The translations under genes were made by a program, and so were the position numbers. DNA of 64,000 nt from Polynucleobacter asymbioticus QLW-P1DMWA-1 (GTDB lineage Bacteria; Pseudomonadota; Gammaproteobacteria; Burkholderiales; Burkholderiaceae). This document shows, in pieces, positions 24,102-32,377 of the stretch. A model generated the notes under the pieces. It had not been told where the DNA came from. It worked only from the letters and a program-made list of their open reading frames with translations, and ran no database searches. The DNA lies in assembly GCF_000016345.1 (NCBI RefSeq), contig NC_009379.1, positions 1,674,001-1,738,000 on the forward strand, given 5' to 3'. Position 1 is the first letter of the stretch. Every line of letters begins with the position of its first letter.

Positions 24102-24878
24102 TTACTTTGCTGCTTTAAACCAAGCCAAACCATCCTCAGTTTTTCCCTTAGGCCGATATTCACAACCTATCCAACCCTGATAACCCATCTCATCGAGCAT
24201 CTTAAAAATGAATGGGAAATTCACTTCACCATCATCCGGCTCATTTCTATTGGGAACACTGGCAATTTGAGTATGTCCAATATCGTTAAAGAACTTTTTA
24301 AATGTCATTGCCAAATCACCCTCCATAATTTGAGCATGATAAAAGTCCATCTGCACCTTCACGTTGGGTTCCCCACACTCTGCGCGAAGTTCGTGTGCTT
24401 GAGCCTGGGTATTGAGGAAGTACCCAGGCATATCGCGTGTATTGATTGGCTCAAGCAATAGATTGAGCTTGTGCTTAGCCAGTTCTTTGGCAGCAAATTT
24501 CATATTTGCGAGATAAGTCTTGCGATATAGAGCCAAATCAGAGCTTGAAGGTATTAAGCCAGCCATCATATGCACTTGAGGGGTGCCTAGAGCCAAGGCA
24601 TATTCAATTGCTTTTGTAACACCAGCTCGGAACTCATCTTCGCGACCAGGCAAAGCAGCAATGCCACGTTCCCCCGCAGCCCAATCTCCTGGAGGAAGAT
24701 TAAAAAGAATGTTCTTTAGATTATTTTCTTTTAACCACTGAGCAACCTCAGTAGGTGCATAGTCGTAGGGAAATAAAAACTCAACGGCTTCAAATCCTGC
24801 TTTTGCAGCAGCGGTAAAACGAGCTGGAAATTCATGCTCATTAAACATCATGGTCAAATTCGCAGCAAACTTTGGCAT
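24102..24878 (-). CDS. otnI: 2-oxo-tetronate isomerase (hydroxypyruvate isomerase family)
   Basis: A 258-residue TIM-barrel isomerase. FAANLTMMFNE at the N-terminus, NLPPGDWAAGERGIAA, LLLEPINTRDMPGYFLN and the final IGCEYRP are hallmarks of the Hyi/OtnI family. In acid-sugar pathways OtnI interconverts 2-oxo- and 3-oxo-tetronate; Glu and His residues in LEPIN, QMDFYHAQ and GCEY likely bind metal and substrate. The placement between otnC and the DJ-1 gene favours OtnI over hydroxypyruvate isomerase of glyoxylate metabolism. The start ATG is at 24878. Confidence 0.87.
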   Translation of the reverse strand: MPKFAANLTMMFNEHEFPARFTAAAKAGFEAVEFLFPYDYAPTEVAQWLKENNLKNILFNLPPGDWAAGERGIAALPGREDEFRAGVTKAIEYALALGTPQVHMMAGLIPSSSDLALYRKTYLANMKFAAKELAKHKLNLLLEPINTRDMPGYFLNTQAQAHELRAECGEPNVKVQMDFYHAQIMEGDLAMTFKKFFNDIGHTQIASVPNRNEPDDGEVNFPFIFKMLDEMGYQGWIGCEYRPKGKTEDGLAWFKAAK

Positions 24879-24892
24879 AGTAATACCTTTAT

Positions 24893-25570
24893 TTAAATAT
24901 CGAGGTTGAAAGTTTTCTTAAGATCTTGAATCTGCGCCTCATCTAACGGGCGTGTTTCAACACCTTTCAGGAGTAAAAATAATTTGGCTGTTTCTTCGAG
25001 CTCTTCAGCTGCATTAACCGCAGCTTCTAGAGAATTGGCAGAAACTACTGGGCCATGATTGGCTAGCAATACAGAAGAATTCTTCGCCGCTAACTTTTCA
25101 ATCACCGCAGCTAAGTCAGGATCACCGGGGCGGTGATATGGGGCCAATGGTAAACGCCCCACCTTCATCACAAAATAAGGGGTAAGCGGAGGAATACAGC
25201 TATCGTGATTGAGGCCACACATACAAGAAACGGCGGCAGAATAGGTGGAATGCAAATGCACAATACCTTTTGCCCCGCCTCTAGTGCTGTACATAGCTCT
25301 ATGTAAAAACGCTTCTTTAGAGGGCGGCAAACCACTGACAGTATTGCCATCCCAATCTAATTTTGTCAGGGTGGCTGGATCCAATCTTCCTAAAGAAGCA
25401 TTAGTTGGGGTTAATAACCAACCATCATCCAAGCGCACACTCAAATTACCGCTACTGCCAGCCGTAAGCCCTCTATCAAAAATTGACTTTCCAAACTCAA
25501 CAATTTGTTCGCGGTGTTTGGATTCTTCTGACTTGCTATTAATAGAAAACGTCATTGGATGTAATCCCAT
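24893..25570 (-). CDS. otnC: 3-oxo-tetronate 4-phosphate decarboxylase
   Basis: A 225-residue class II aldolase/adducin family protein. SGNLSVRL is the phosphate-binding loop, IVHLHSTYSAAVSC supplies the zinc His-x-His pair, and LLANHGPVV the third zinc His. In the otn pathway this enzyme decarboxylates 3-oxo-tetronate 4-phosphate to dihydroxyacetone phosphate. It overlaps the end of otnK by 19 nt, and otnI follows after 14 nt, so stoichiometric expression with the kinase is likely. An internal ATG at 25555 would shorten the overlap and cannot be excluded. Confidence 0.88.
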   Translation of the reverse strand: MGLHPMTFSINSKSEESKHREQIVEFGKSIFDRGLTAGSSGNLSVRLDDGWLLTPTNASLGRLDPATLTKLDWDGNTVSGLPPSKEAFLHRAMYSTRGGAKGIVHLHSTYSAAVSCMCGLNHDSCIPPLTPYFVMKVGRLPLAPYHRPGDPDLAAVIEKLAAKNSSVLLANHGPVVSANSLEAAVNAAEELEETAKLFLLLKGVETRPLDEAQIQDLKKTFNLDI

Positions 25571-26829
25571 GCTTCGTTAAAGAATTGAGGGCTACCAAAG
25601 TTACCCGATTTCAAGGCGAGCACTAAGGGGTCATGATTTACTTCAGTAAAAATGGCTTTAGTCCAAGGTACACCAGGGGCTATTTCAGGGCCTATTCTTA
25701 AACCAGAAATACCCAAGGCCTTGACGACTGCGCCGGAGGTTTCACCGCCAGCAACGATGAGCTGACCAACACCTAGCTTGATAAGGCCTTTAGCAATTTG
25801 CGCCAGAGCATGTTCCACCATCTCCCCAGCCTTCTCTATACCTACTTTATCTTGAATACTTTTGACAGTCTCGGGACTGGAGGTAGCGTAGATCAATACA
25901 GGGCCCTTCACAATTTTTTGAGCAACCCACTCGAGCGCCTCAGTAACGACATCCCTACCATCGACTAAGGCAAGTGGATCAACAAAATACGCTGGGGATT
26001 TCTCCTTCATTGCCCTGACTTGCTCTTGAGTGGCAACAGAGCAGCTTCCTGCAATGACGGCCTTTAAGCCGCGAACCGTCCCAAGCTTACTGGCATCACC
26101 AATAATCTTGAGGAGCCCTTTTTTTCTAAAGTTCTCCGGCAATCCCAAGGCGATCCCTGAACCCCCTGTGACTAATGGTAGGTCGGCACAAGCGGCTCCA
26201 ATACTATATAAATCAATATCAGATAAGGCATCCACTATAGAGAACTGATTGCCGTCCTTTCGCAAATCAGCAAAGCGCTTTTGAATTACTCCTGCACCAC
26301 CCTTGACCACTGAGTAGTCGGTTAAGCCAACCTTCGATTGAACCTGTTGTTGCAACACACGAACTAAATTTGAATCCGTCATCGGTGTCAGAGGATGATT
26401 GCGCATGCCAGATTCACTAAGCAGATCATCCCCAACAAATAAATGTCCTTTGTAAATACTGCGCTTATTTGCAGGAAACGCGGGGCATGCAATAGTGAAC
26501 TTCGTATCAAGTGCCTTCATTAAGGCCTCGGCCACCGGACCTATATTTCCTTTTGGGGTGGAATCAAATGTTGAGCAGTATTTAAAGAAGAATTGCTGAC
26601 ATCCTTGACTCTTTAGCCACTCTAAAGCACGCAGTGATTCCTCAATAGCCTCAGGCGCTGGGTTTGTTCTAGATTTCAATGCAATGACTACTGCATCAAC
26701 ATCGTGAGGCGCCGGTTCCGTTGGTACCCCAATCAATTGGATGGTTTTCATCCCAGACTTCACTAGCATGCCAGCTAGGTCTGTACCACCTGTGAAATCA
26801 TCTGCAATGCAACCCAATAAAACAGCCAT
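25552..26829 (-). CDS. otnK: 3-oxo-tetronate kinase (DUF1537 four-carbon acid sugar kinase)
   Basis: A 425-residue two-domain DUF1537 kinase. The substrate domain begins with LLGCIADDFTGGTDLA (DDFTG motif). FFKYCSTFDSTPKGNIGPVAEAL contains the conserved KxxST. The C-terminal ATP-binding domain has IVAGGETSGAVVKALG, the GGxT nucleotide motif. OtnK phosphorylates 3-oxo-tetronate from threonate or erythronate. The SGLRIGPEIAPGVPW stretch is typical. It lies 27 nt after ltnD. Complete otn content around it makes the OtnK assignment firmer than the DUF alone. Confidence 0.9.
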   Translation of the reverse strand: MAVLLGCIADDFTGGTDLAGMLVKSGMKTIQLIGVPTEPAPHDVDAVVIALKSRTNPAPEAIEESLRALEWLKSQGCQQFFFKYCSTFDSTPKGNIGPVAEALMKALDTKFTIACPAFPANKRSIYKGHLFVGDDLLSESGMRNHPLTPMTDSNLVRVLQQQVQSKVGLTDYSVVKGGAGVIQKRFADLRKDGNQFSIVDALSDIDLYSIGAACADLPLVTGGSGIALGLPENFRKKGLLKIIGDASKLGTVRGLKAVIAGSCSVATQEQVRAMKEKSPAYFVDPLALVDGRDVVTEALEWVAQKIVKGPVLIYATSSPETVKSIQDKVGIEKAGEMVEHALAQIAKGLIKLGVGQLIVAGGETSGAVVKALGISGLRIGPEIAPGVPWTKAIFTEVNHDPLVLALKSGNFGSPQFFNEAWDYIQ

Positions 26830-26856
26830 ATCCCAATATCTTTTCTTCTAATTAAT

Positions 26857-27756
26857 TTATTTTTTTCCCGGAAGTTCAATTCCAGGGAAAATTTTAATCA
26901 CTGCAGAGTCATCTTCTCTACCAAAACCAGCCGTAGATGCTTGCATGAACATTTGGTGTGCGGTGGAGCTCAAGGGCAGCGGAAATTTGCTGGCTCTTGC
27001 GGTATCGAGAACTAAACCTAGATCTTTAACAAAAATATCCACAGCCGAAAGCGGTGTGTAGTCTGCAGCTAAAACGTGAGCCATCCGATTCTCAAACATC
27101 CAGCTATTACCAGCGCTATTAGTAATGACTTCATATAAAGACGCAGCATCGACACCTTCACGCAACCCTAAAGCCATAGCTTCAGCAGCGGCTGCAATAT
27201 GTACACCTGCCAATAGTTGATTAATGATCTTTACCTTGCTGCCAGCTCCAGCGCTATCGCCCAGACGATACACTTTAGCCGCCATCGCATCTAATGCGCC
27301 ACCTACTTTGGCATATGCCTGCGGAGTGCCGGCGCTCATAATAGTCATCTCGCCAGACGCAGCCTTAGCAGCTCCTCCTGAGATGGGAGAATCTAAGTAC
27401 AGGATCCCCATATCATTTAAACGCTTCTCCAATCCAACGGACCAATTAGGATCCACTGTAGAGCACATCACAAAAACAGAGCCCTTCTTCATCGCATTGG
27501 CTGCGCCATTTTTACCAAACAGCACTTCTTCTGTTTGCGCAGCATTGACTACAACGCTGACTAAAATCTCGCAATGTTCGGCTACCTCTGCCGGCGACGA
27601 GCAAGCAACGCCGCCATCCTCAACAAATGTATCAGCAGCTTCTTTACGAACATCGGCTACATAAACGTTATAACCAGAACGGCGCAATGATCCAGCCATT
27701 CCTTTACCCATAGCGCCAAGACCCACAACACCAACAGCTATTCCTTGGGAACTCAT
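26857..27756 (-). CDS. ltnD: L-threonate dehydrogenase
   Basis: A 299-residue beta-hydroxyacid dehydrogenase. The NAD motif is VGLGAMGKGMA near residue 11, the substrate loop DSPISGGAAKAASGEMTIM carries the family's second signature, and the catalytic Lys is in VKIINQLLAG. LtnD oxidises L-threonate to 2-oxo-tetronate using NAD. Family members include 3-hydroxyisobutyrate and tartronate semialdehyde dehydrogenases, but placement next to otnK, otnC and otnI supports threonate. It follows the MFS transporter after 66 nt. Confidence 0.88.
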   Translation of the reverse strand: MSSQGIAVGVVGLGAMGKGMAGSLRRSGYNVYVADVRKEAADTFVEDGGVACSSPAEVAEHCEILVSVVVNAAQTEEVLFGKNGAANAMKKGSVFVMCSTVDPNWSVGLEKRLNDMGILYLDSPISGGAAKAASGEMTIMSAGTPQAYAKVGGALDAMAAKVYRLGDSAGAGSKVKIINQLLAGVHIAAAAEAMALGLREGVDAASLYEVITNSAGNSWMFENRMAHVLAADYTPLSAVDIFVKDLGLVLDTARASKFPLPLSSTAHQMFMQASTAGFGREDDSAVIKIFPGIELPGKK

Positions 27757-27822
27757 TTTCTGACCTTTTAAATAAAAAGTGCCACCGCCGTGATGGCAGA
27801 TGGCACTAAATCTAGTGATTGC

Positions 27823-29124
27823 TTATTTATTAACTAACTTCGCCGGGAATTTCAATACTGCAAATGACCCAATTACCAGCACGCCAGAAATTACGTAAAG
27901 ACCGATATTGGAAGAGCCTGTCGCATCCTTAATAGCACCAATTAAGAATGGTGCTGCGAAGCCCGAGAGATTTCCAACAGAATTAATTGCGGCAATACCT
28001 GCAGCAGCTGAAGCACCGGCCAAGAAAGAGGTAGGCAATGCCCAGAACAATGGAGTAGCAGAGAGCACTCCAGCTGCTGCCAAAGTTAAGAAGGCAACTG
28101 CAATCTCGGTATTTGTTGTGCCCGCAAGCGCACTACCAGTAAGACCGATCACGCCCATATACATAGGAACAACTAAATGCCAGCGGCGTTCACGGGTTTT
28201 ATCGGATCTGCGACCAAAGAAGATCATGGAGATCACTGCCGCTCCGTATGGGATTGCAGTAAACAAACCAATATTTAAGACGCCTTTAATTCCTGCGGTT
28301 TTGATCAAAGTTGGGAGGAAGAAAGTTAATCCATACTGACCCATCACGATACAGAAATACACCACGATACCAAGCCAGAGGCGGCCATCTTTAAGGATTG
28401 CACCAAAGGAGCCGTGATCTACTTTTTCACGTTGATCAGCCACAATATTGGCCGCAAGCATGGCCTTCTCTTCGTTATTCAACCATTTAGCATGTTTAAT
28501 GCCATCATCTAAATAGCAGAAAACTACTACAGCCAAAATGACTGCTGGAATGGCTTCAAGCACAAACATCCATTGCCAACCTGTAAGGCCGTTAACACCA
28601 GCTACAGACTCCATAATCCAACCAGATAAGGGTCCGCCAATCAAACCTGCTAACGGAATAGCAGCCATGAAGATTGAAACAATCTTTGAACGGCGTGCCG
28701 ATGGAAACCAATATGTGAGATACAAAATGATGCCCGGGAAAAATCCAGCTTCAGCTAAGCCCAATAAAAAACGCATTACATAAAAGCTGGTGGGAGTACT
28801 TACAAACATACAAGCACCTGAAATTGCCGCCCAGGTAACCATGATTCGAGCAATCCACACTCGTGCGCCCACTCTATGCAAGATGATGTTACTGGGAACT
28901 TCAAAGATAAAGTAGCCGAAGAAGAATACGCCAGCACCGAAGCCATATACAGCTTCGCTAAACCCTAAGTCAGTCAGCATTTGTAATTTTGCAAAGCCCA
29001 CGTTGACTCGATCTAAGTAAGCAACGATGTAACAGATCATCAGCAGCGGCATGATGCGCCATGCGACTTTCTTATAAGTTAAATCCTCAAAAGCACTCGG
29101 GGTGCCCATGCTTGTAGCAGTCAT
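27823..29124 (-). CDS. MFS transporter (ACS family), probable acid-sugar importer
   Basis: A 433-residue twelve-helix major facilitator of the anion:cation symporter family (galactonate/tartrate/hexuronate type). YIVAYLDRVNVGFAKLQM is the first-helix hallmark (DRxN), VGARVWIARIMVTWA the loop 2-3 region, and LGLAEAGFFPG the helix-4 region with the conserved Glu. It is the first gene of the otn operon and is adjacent to the operator repeats at 29178, so it probably brings threonate/erythronate into the cell. The substrate is inferred from context only. Confidence 0.88.
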   Translation of the reverse strand: MTATSMGTPSAFEDLTYKKVAWRIMPLLMICYIVAYLDRVNVGFAKLQMLTDLGFSEAVYGFGAGVFFFGYFIFEVPSNIILHRVGARVWIARIMVTWAAISGACMFVSTPTSFYVMRFLLGLAEAGFFPGIILYLTYWFPSARRSKIVSIFMAAIPLAGLIGGPLSGWIMESVAGVNGLTGWQWMFVLEAIPAVILAVVVFCYLDDGIKHAKWLNNEEKAMLAANIVADQREKVDHGSFGAILKDGRLWLGIVVYFCIVMGQYGLTFFLPTLIKTAGIKGVLNIGLFTAIPYGAAVISMIFFGRRSDKTRERRWHLVVPMYMGVIGLTGSALAGTTNTEIAVAFLTLAAAGVLSATPLFWALPTSFLAGASAAAGIAAINSVGNLSGFAAPFLIGAIKDATGSSNIGLYVISGVLVIGSFAVLKFPAKLVNK

Positions 29125-29177
29125 TACCGTCTCCCTCTAAAGCTAAATTGGATTAGCATTTAATTTTTTTAATAAAA

Positions 29178-29198
29178 TATACAACTTTTATACAACTT
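29178..29198. promoter_or_regulatory. Direct repeat of TATACAACTT, probable GntR operator
   Basis: Two exact copies of TATACAACTT (29178-29187 and 29189-29198) lie 54 nt before the MFS gene. An exact reverse complement occurs at 29265-29274 before the divergent regulator gene. Three copies in a 200-bp intergenic region point to an operator set, most simply for the FadR-type regulator itself. Confidence 0.6.
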
Positions 29199-29264
29199 AC
29201 TAATAGCCATGCTAATCACAAAAAATATAGGAGTCAATGATTTAGATCTAGCTTTTACCCTAAT

Positions 29265-29277
29265 AAGTTGTATACTT
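29265..29277. promoter_or_regulatory. Inverted operator copy AAGTTGTATACTT
   Basis: AAGT-TGTAT-ACTT contains the symmetric core GTATAC and the reverse complement of the 10-mer at 29178. A looser copy, TAGACAACT, follows at 29292-29300, just before the gntR start. It probably serves autoregulation. Confidence 0.5.
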
Positions 29278-29316
29278 TTTATGATTTTTAGTAGACAACT
29301 ATCCATTTAAACGCTC

Positions 29317-30117
29317 ATGAGTCAATTTCTAAAACTGGCAGATGTAGAGAATAAGAAGACCCACTTCTCTGCGGGAAATCTTGGGACGCGGATTGCAAAC
29401 ACCCTACTAAATCAATTTCATGCGGATAACTTAAATCCCAATACCCGCCTTCCCTCTGAGTCAGTGATTGCTAAGCATTTCAAAGTCAGCAGAACAGTAG
29501 TACGAGAGGCGATTGCAATACTGAAGAAAGATGAGATTTTGCAATCACGTAAAGGTAGCGGCACCTTTATTGGCGAAAAATTCAAGCCTAATCCTGAGTT
29601 GGTAAATGAAGTCGCAGAACAATCGGTTCATGCTCTGCAAAATATTATTGAAGTCAGGCGCGGTGTTGAATCTGAAATTGCCGCGTTGGCAGCAATTCGC
29701 CGCACACCAGGACAACTTTCAGATATTGAAGAAGCATTAAGAAAAATTAAAAAGGTGACTGACGCTGGCCAAAATGGTGTCGAAGAAGATGTCCGTTTTC
29801 ATATGCTGATAGCGCAAGCTACCGGAAATCCTTATTGGCTGAAGTTTGTAGACACTTTTTCCTATTCGCTCAGAGCAGCAACTAGTGTTACTCGAGCAAA
29901 TGAAGACCGAAGGTTAGATTTTGCACAACAAGTACAAGAAGAACATGAAGCGATTGTTGCTGCCATTGCCTCGGGCGATGCCGATCAAGCACGTCTAGCT
30001 GCCAGTATCCACATGATTAACGCAGCGGAGAGGCTGAAGCTGGCCGACAGAAGCTTCTGGAAAGAGGAGGGTAGCGCCTTAGCCAGAGATATCGTGGGTA
30101 ACACCCCACACGATTAA
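29317..30117 (+). CDS. FadR/GntR-family transcriptional regulator of the acid-sugar operon
   Basis: A 266-residue GntR regulator of the FadR subfamily. The winged helix-turn-helix spans about residues 25-90 (LPSESVIAKHFKVSRTVVREAIAILKKD, then SRKGSGTF as the wing). The C-terminal FCD domain follows, with EVRRGVESEIAALAA, a metal-binding EDVRFHMLIAQATGN segment, and a last His pattern in EEHEAIVAAI. It is divergent from the MFS-ltnD-otn operon and convergent with denD, with stop codons overlapping. It most likely senses a pathway acid or phosphate ester. Effector is not deducible. Confidence 0.9.
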   Translation: MSQFLKLADVENKKTHFSAGNLGTRIANTLLNQFHADNLNPNTRLPSESVIAKHFKVSRTVVREAIAILKKDEILQSRKGSGTFIGEKFKPNPELVNEVAEQSVHALQNIIEVRRGVESEIAALAAIRRTPGQLSDIEEALRKIKKVTDAGQNGVEEDVRFHMLIAQATGNPYWLKFVDTFSYSLRAATSVTRANEDRRLDFAQQVQEEHEAIVAAIASGDADQARLAASIHMINAAERLKLADRSFWKEEGSALARDIVGNTPHD

Positions 30118-31094
30118 CTCTTACCTTTAAGCTCATCCTCAATATAGGCCTCAACAATACTTTGAAAATTGGGGTCAGACTTTAAACCCAATGCTTGAGC
30201 TCTGCTGGCATCCCAGGATGCAGGCCAACTTCTTACGATCGCCTCTACCTTTGGATCTGGCTCAATGGAAATGAGAGAAACAGTCTCTTCACTAGCCACT
30301 TTGTGTAGTGCTTCAATCATTTCACCAACACTTACTGAAACACCAGGAAGATTGATTGACTTATTCAAGCCCAATTTGCTTGAATCTAAGTCATGGCCAG
30401 TAATCAAAGATTCAATGGCATAAAGGGGTGATAACAACCAGATACGCAAGTCAGGTGAAACTGGGCAAATGGAAGGTTGACCATTTAAAGGCTCGCGAAT
30501 GATTCCGCTAGCAAACGAAGATGCTGCTTTATTAGCAACTCCAGGGCGAACACTAATAGTGGGTAAACGTAATACCCTGCCGTCTACAAAACCCTTGCGA
30601 GTGAAGTCATTAAGTAAAAGCTCACAGATTGCCTTTTGAGTGCCATACGATGATTGAGGGTTTAAGGCTGTTGTATCCAAAACCATCTCTGGAAGAGCTC
30701 CACCGTATACAGCTACCGAACTAGTAAAGATAATTTTGGGTTTATGCCCCGCTTTGCGGCAAGCCTCTAGCAATAGTCGTGCAGCATCCAGATTAATTCG
30801 CATTCCTAAGTCAAAGTCAGCCTCTGCTTGGCCGCTAACGATAGCGGCTAAGTGAAAGATAGATTTAATCTCTGGGGTAATCAATCCCTGAATGAGCTTA
30901 GGATCCGCAATATCTCCAGCGATCACCTTAACTCGTGAATCGCCAAAATCATTGGCCTTAACAACATCAACCAGTATGAGTTGCTCAATTTTTTGCTCGG
31001 CCCCATCCGAGTCTTTTAAAGACCCACGACTTAATAACTGATTAGCAAGTTTTTGCCCTAAAAATCCAGCTCCACCAGTAACTAATACTTTCAT
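30114..31094 (-). CDS. denD: D-erythronate dehydrogenase
   Basis: A 326-residue NAD-dependent epimerase/dehydratase-type protein. The nucleotide motif VTGGAGFLGQKLA begins near residue 5; ILVDVVKAND, HLAAIVSGQAEADFDLGMRIN and the YGTQK active site follow. The DenD group oxidises D-erythronate to 2-oxo-tetronate, feeding the same pathway as LtnD. It is not in the same transcript: it faces the regulator, and the TAA stops of both genes share the TTAA sequence at 30114-30117. Its own promoter region (31095-31233) shows no copy of the TATACAACTT repeat. The function is inferred from family and context. Confidence 0.85.
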   Translation of the reverse strand: MKVLVTGGAGFLGQKLANQLLSRGSLKDSDGAEQKIEQLILVDVVKANDFGDSRVKVIAGDIADPKLIQGLITPEIKSIFHLAAIVSGQAEADFDLGMRINLDAARLLLEACRKAGHKPKIIFTSSVAVYGGALPEMVLDTTALNPQSSYGTQKAICELLLNDFTRKGFVDGRVLRLPTISVRPGVANKAASSFASGIIREPLNGQPSICPVSPDLRIWLLSPLYAIESLITGHDLDSSKLGLNKSINLPGVSVSVGEMIEALHKVASEETVSLISIEPDPKVEAIVRSWPASWDASRAQALGLKSDPNFQSIVEAYIEDELKGKS

Positions 31095-31233
31095 TTTATT
31101 GTCTCTTATTTGTTATCGAATGTAATAAATGTAATGTAGCAGAGGATTGATTATTGATTCGAAAAGTTCATGGCAAGTAATCCTTTAGTAAACTTCAGGA
31201 AACCATCCTATAGAAAAATATTGAGACTGTGCT

Positions 31234-32130
31234 TTGAATAAAGAAACTAAAGGAATTTGGCTAGGTCTAGTCGGAGTTGTCATTTTCAGCATGACGCTGC
31301 CCGCTACCAAAATAGCCGTTCCAGATTTTAGTGCGATTCCCCTCTCTTTTTACCGAGCAGCCATTGCTGGTGTAGCTGCCTTAATTTATATAGCGGCAAA
31401 AAAGATTGCTCTTCCCCAAAAGAGTGATCTTCCAACACTGGGAATCATTTCCATCCTTATTTCTTTTGTCTTTCCAATCTCCATCGCGATTGCGATGCAA
31501 GATCTGCCTTCTTCACATGGTGGGATTGTTCTAGGAATATCACCTTTATTGACTGCTCTATTCGCCACCTTGCGTTTTGGCGAAAGACCATCACGCGGCT
31601 TTTGGATTACCGCCATTCTTGGTAGTGCTTTAGTTCTCGCCTTCTCAATTAAAGAAAGTGGGGGAGCCTTACAGTTAAGTGATCTAGCCTTGTTACTTGC
31701 TGCAGTCTCTGCTTCTTACGGTTATGCAGAAGCTGGTAACCTTTCCCAAAAGATGGGGGGCATAGCTGTGATCTCATGGGTAGCAATTATTTCCCTCATA
31801 CCCAGTCTTCCAATTGCGATTTATTACGCAATGCATTCGAGTGTTACTGCAATACCAATCATGAATGCTTCATTACCAGCATGGCTAGCATTGCTCTTTG
31901 TAAGCATCTTTTCAGCCTACATCGGTAATATATTTTGGTACACCGGATTATCTATGGGCGGAATATCACATGTCGGACAGGTGCAATTGCTTCAGCCCTT
32001 TTGCACCCTAGCCCTATCGAGCGTTTTGGTATTCGAACCCCTTACCATCAGCAATATCTTCTTTGCTAGCGCCGTGCTTGTAGTGGTTGCCATTGGCAAA
32101 AGAATGCCAGTCGCCAAGGTCAAAACTTAA
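31234..32130 (+). CDS. DMT-family (EamA) transporter
   Basis: A 298-residue inner-membrane protein with ten predicted helices in two EamA repeats (about residues 7-140 and 148-290). ALPATKIAV-like and FYRAAIAGVAAL segments are typical for helices 1-2, and IGNIFWYTGLSMGGISHVGQVQLLQPF for helices 8-9. Drug/metabolite transporters usually export amino acids or metabolites; the substrate is unknown here. The start is TTG at 31234; the first ATG (31290) would remove half of the first helix. It stands alone next to denD. Confidence 0.83.
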   Translation: MNKETKGIWLGLVGVVIFSMTLPATKIAVPDFSAIPLSFYRAAIAGVAALIYIAAKKIALPQKSDLPTLGIISILISFVFPISIAIAMQDLPSSHGGIVLGISPLLTALFATLRFGERPSRGFWITAILGSALVLAFSIKESGGALQLSDLALLLAAVSASYGYAEAGNLSQKMGGIAVISWVAIISLIPSLPIAIYYAMHSSVTAIPIMNASLPAWLALLFVSIFSAYIGNIFWYTGLSMGGISHVGQVQLLQPFCTLALSSVLVFEPLTISNIFFASAVLVVVAIGKRMPVAKVKT

Positions 32131-32377
32131 TTAAGTTTTATAGCCCTCAAGCCGAATTAATCTATCGACTTCTTTTCTACGTCTAAAAAGGGATTTAAGG
32201 AGTCATTTGCTGCTGCAGTATGAGCAAAATTGCCTCTGGCACTAGACTTTTTATCTACAACCACTACCTACCCAATGTTCTCACTCAATTTTTTGGCTAT
32301 TACTCGTGCGGCAGTTATCTCAAATCCACCAATAGCAAAAACAACCACCATAATGACCGTTTTCTTGTGAGGAAATA

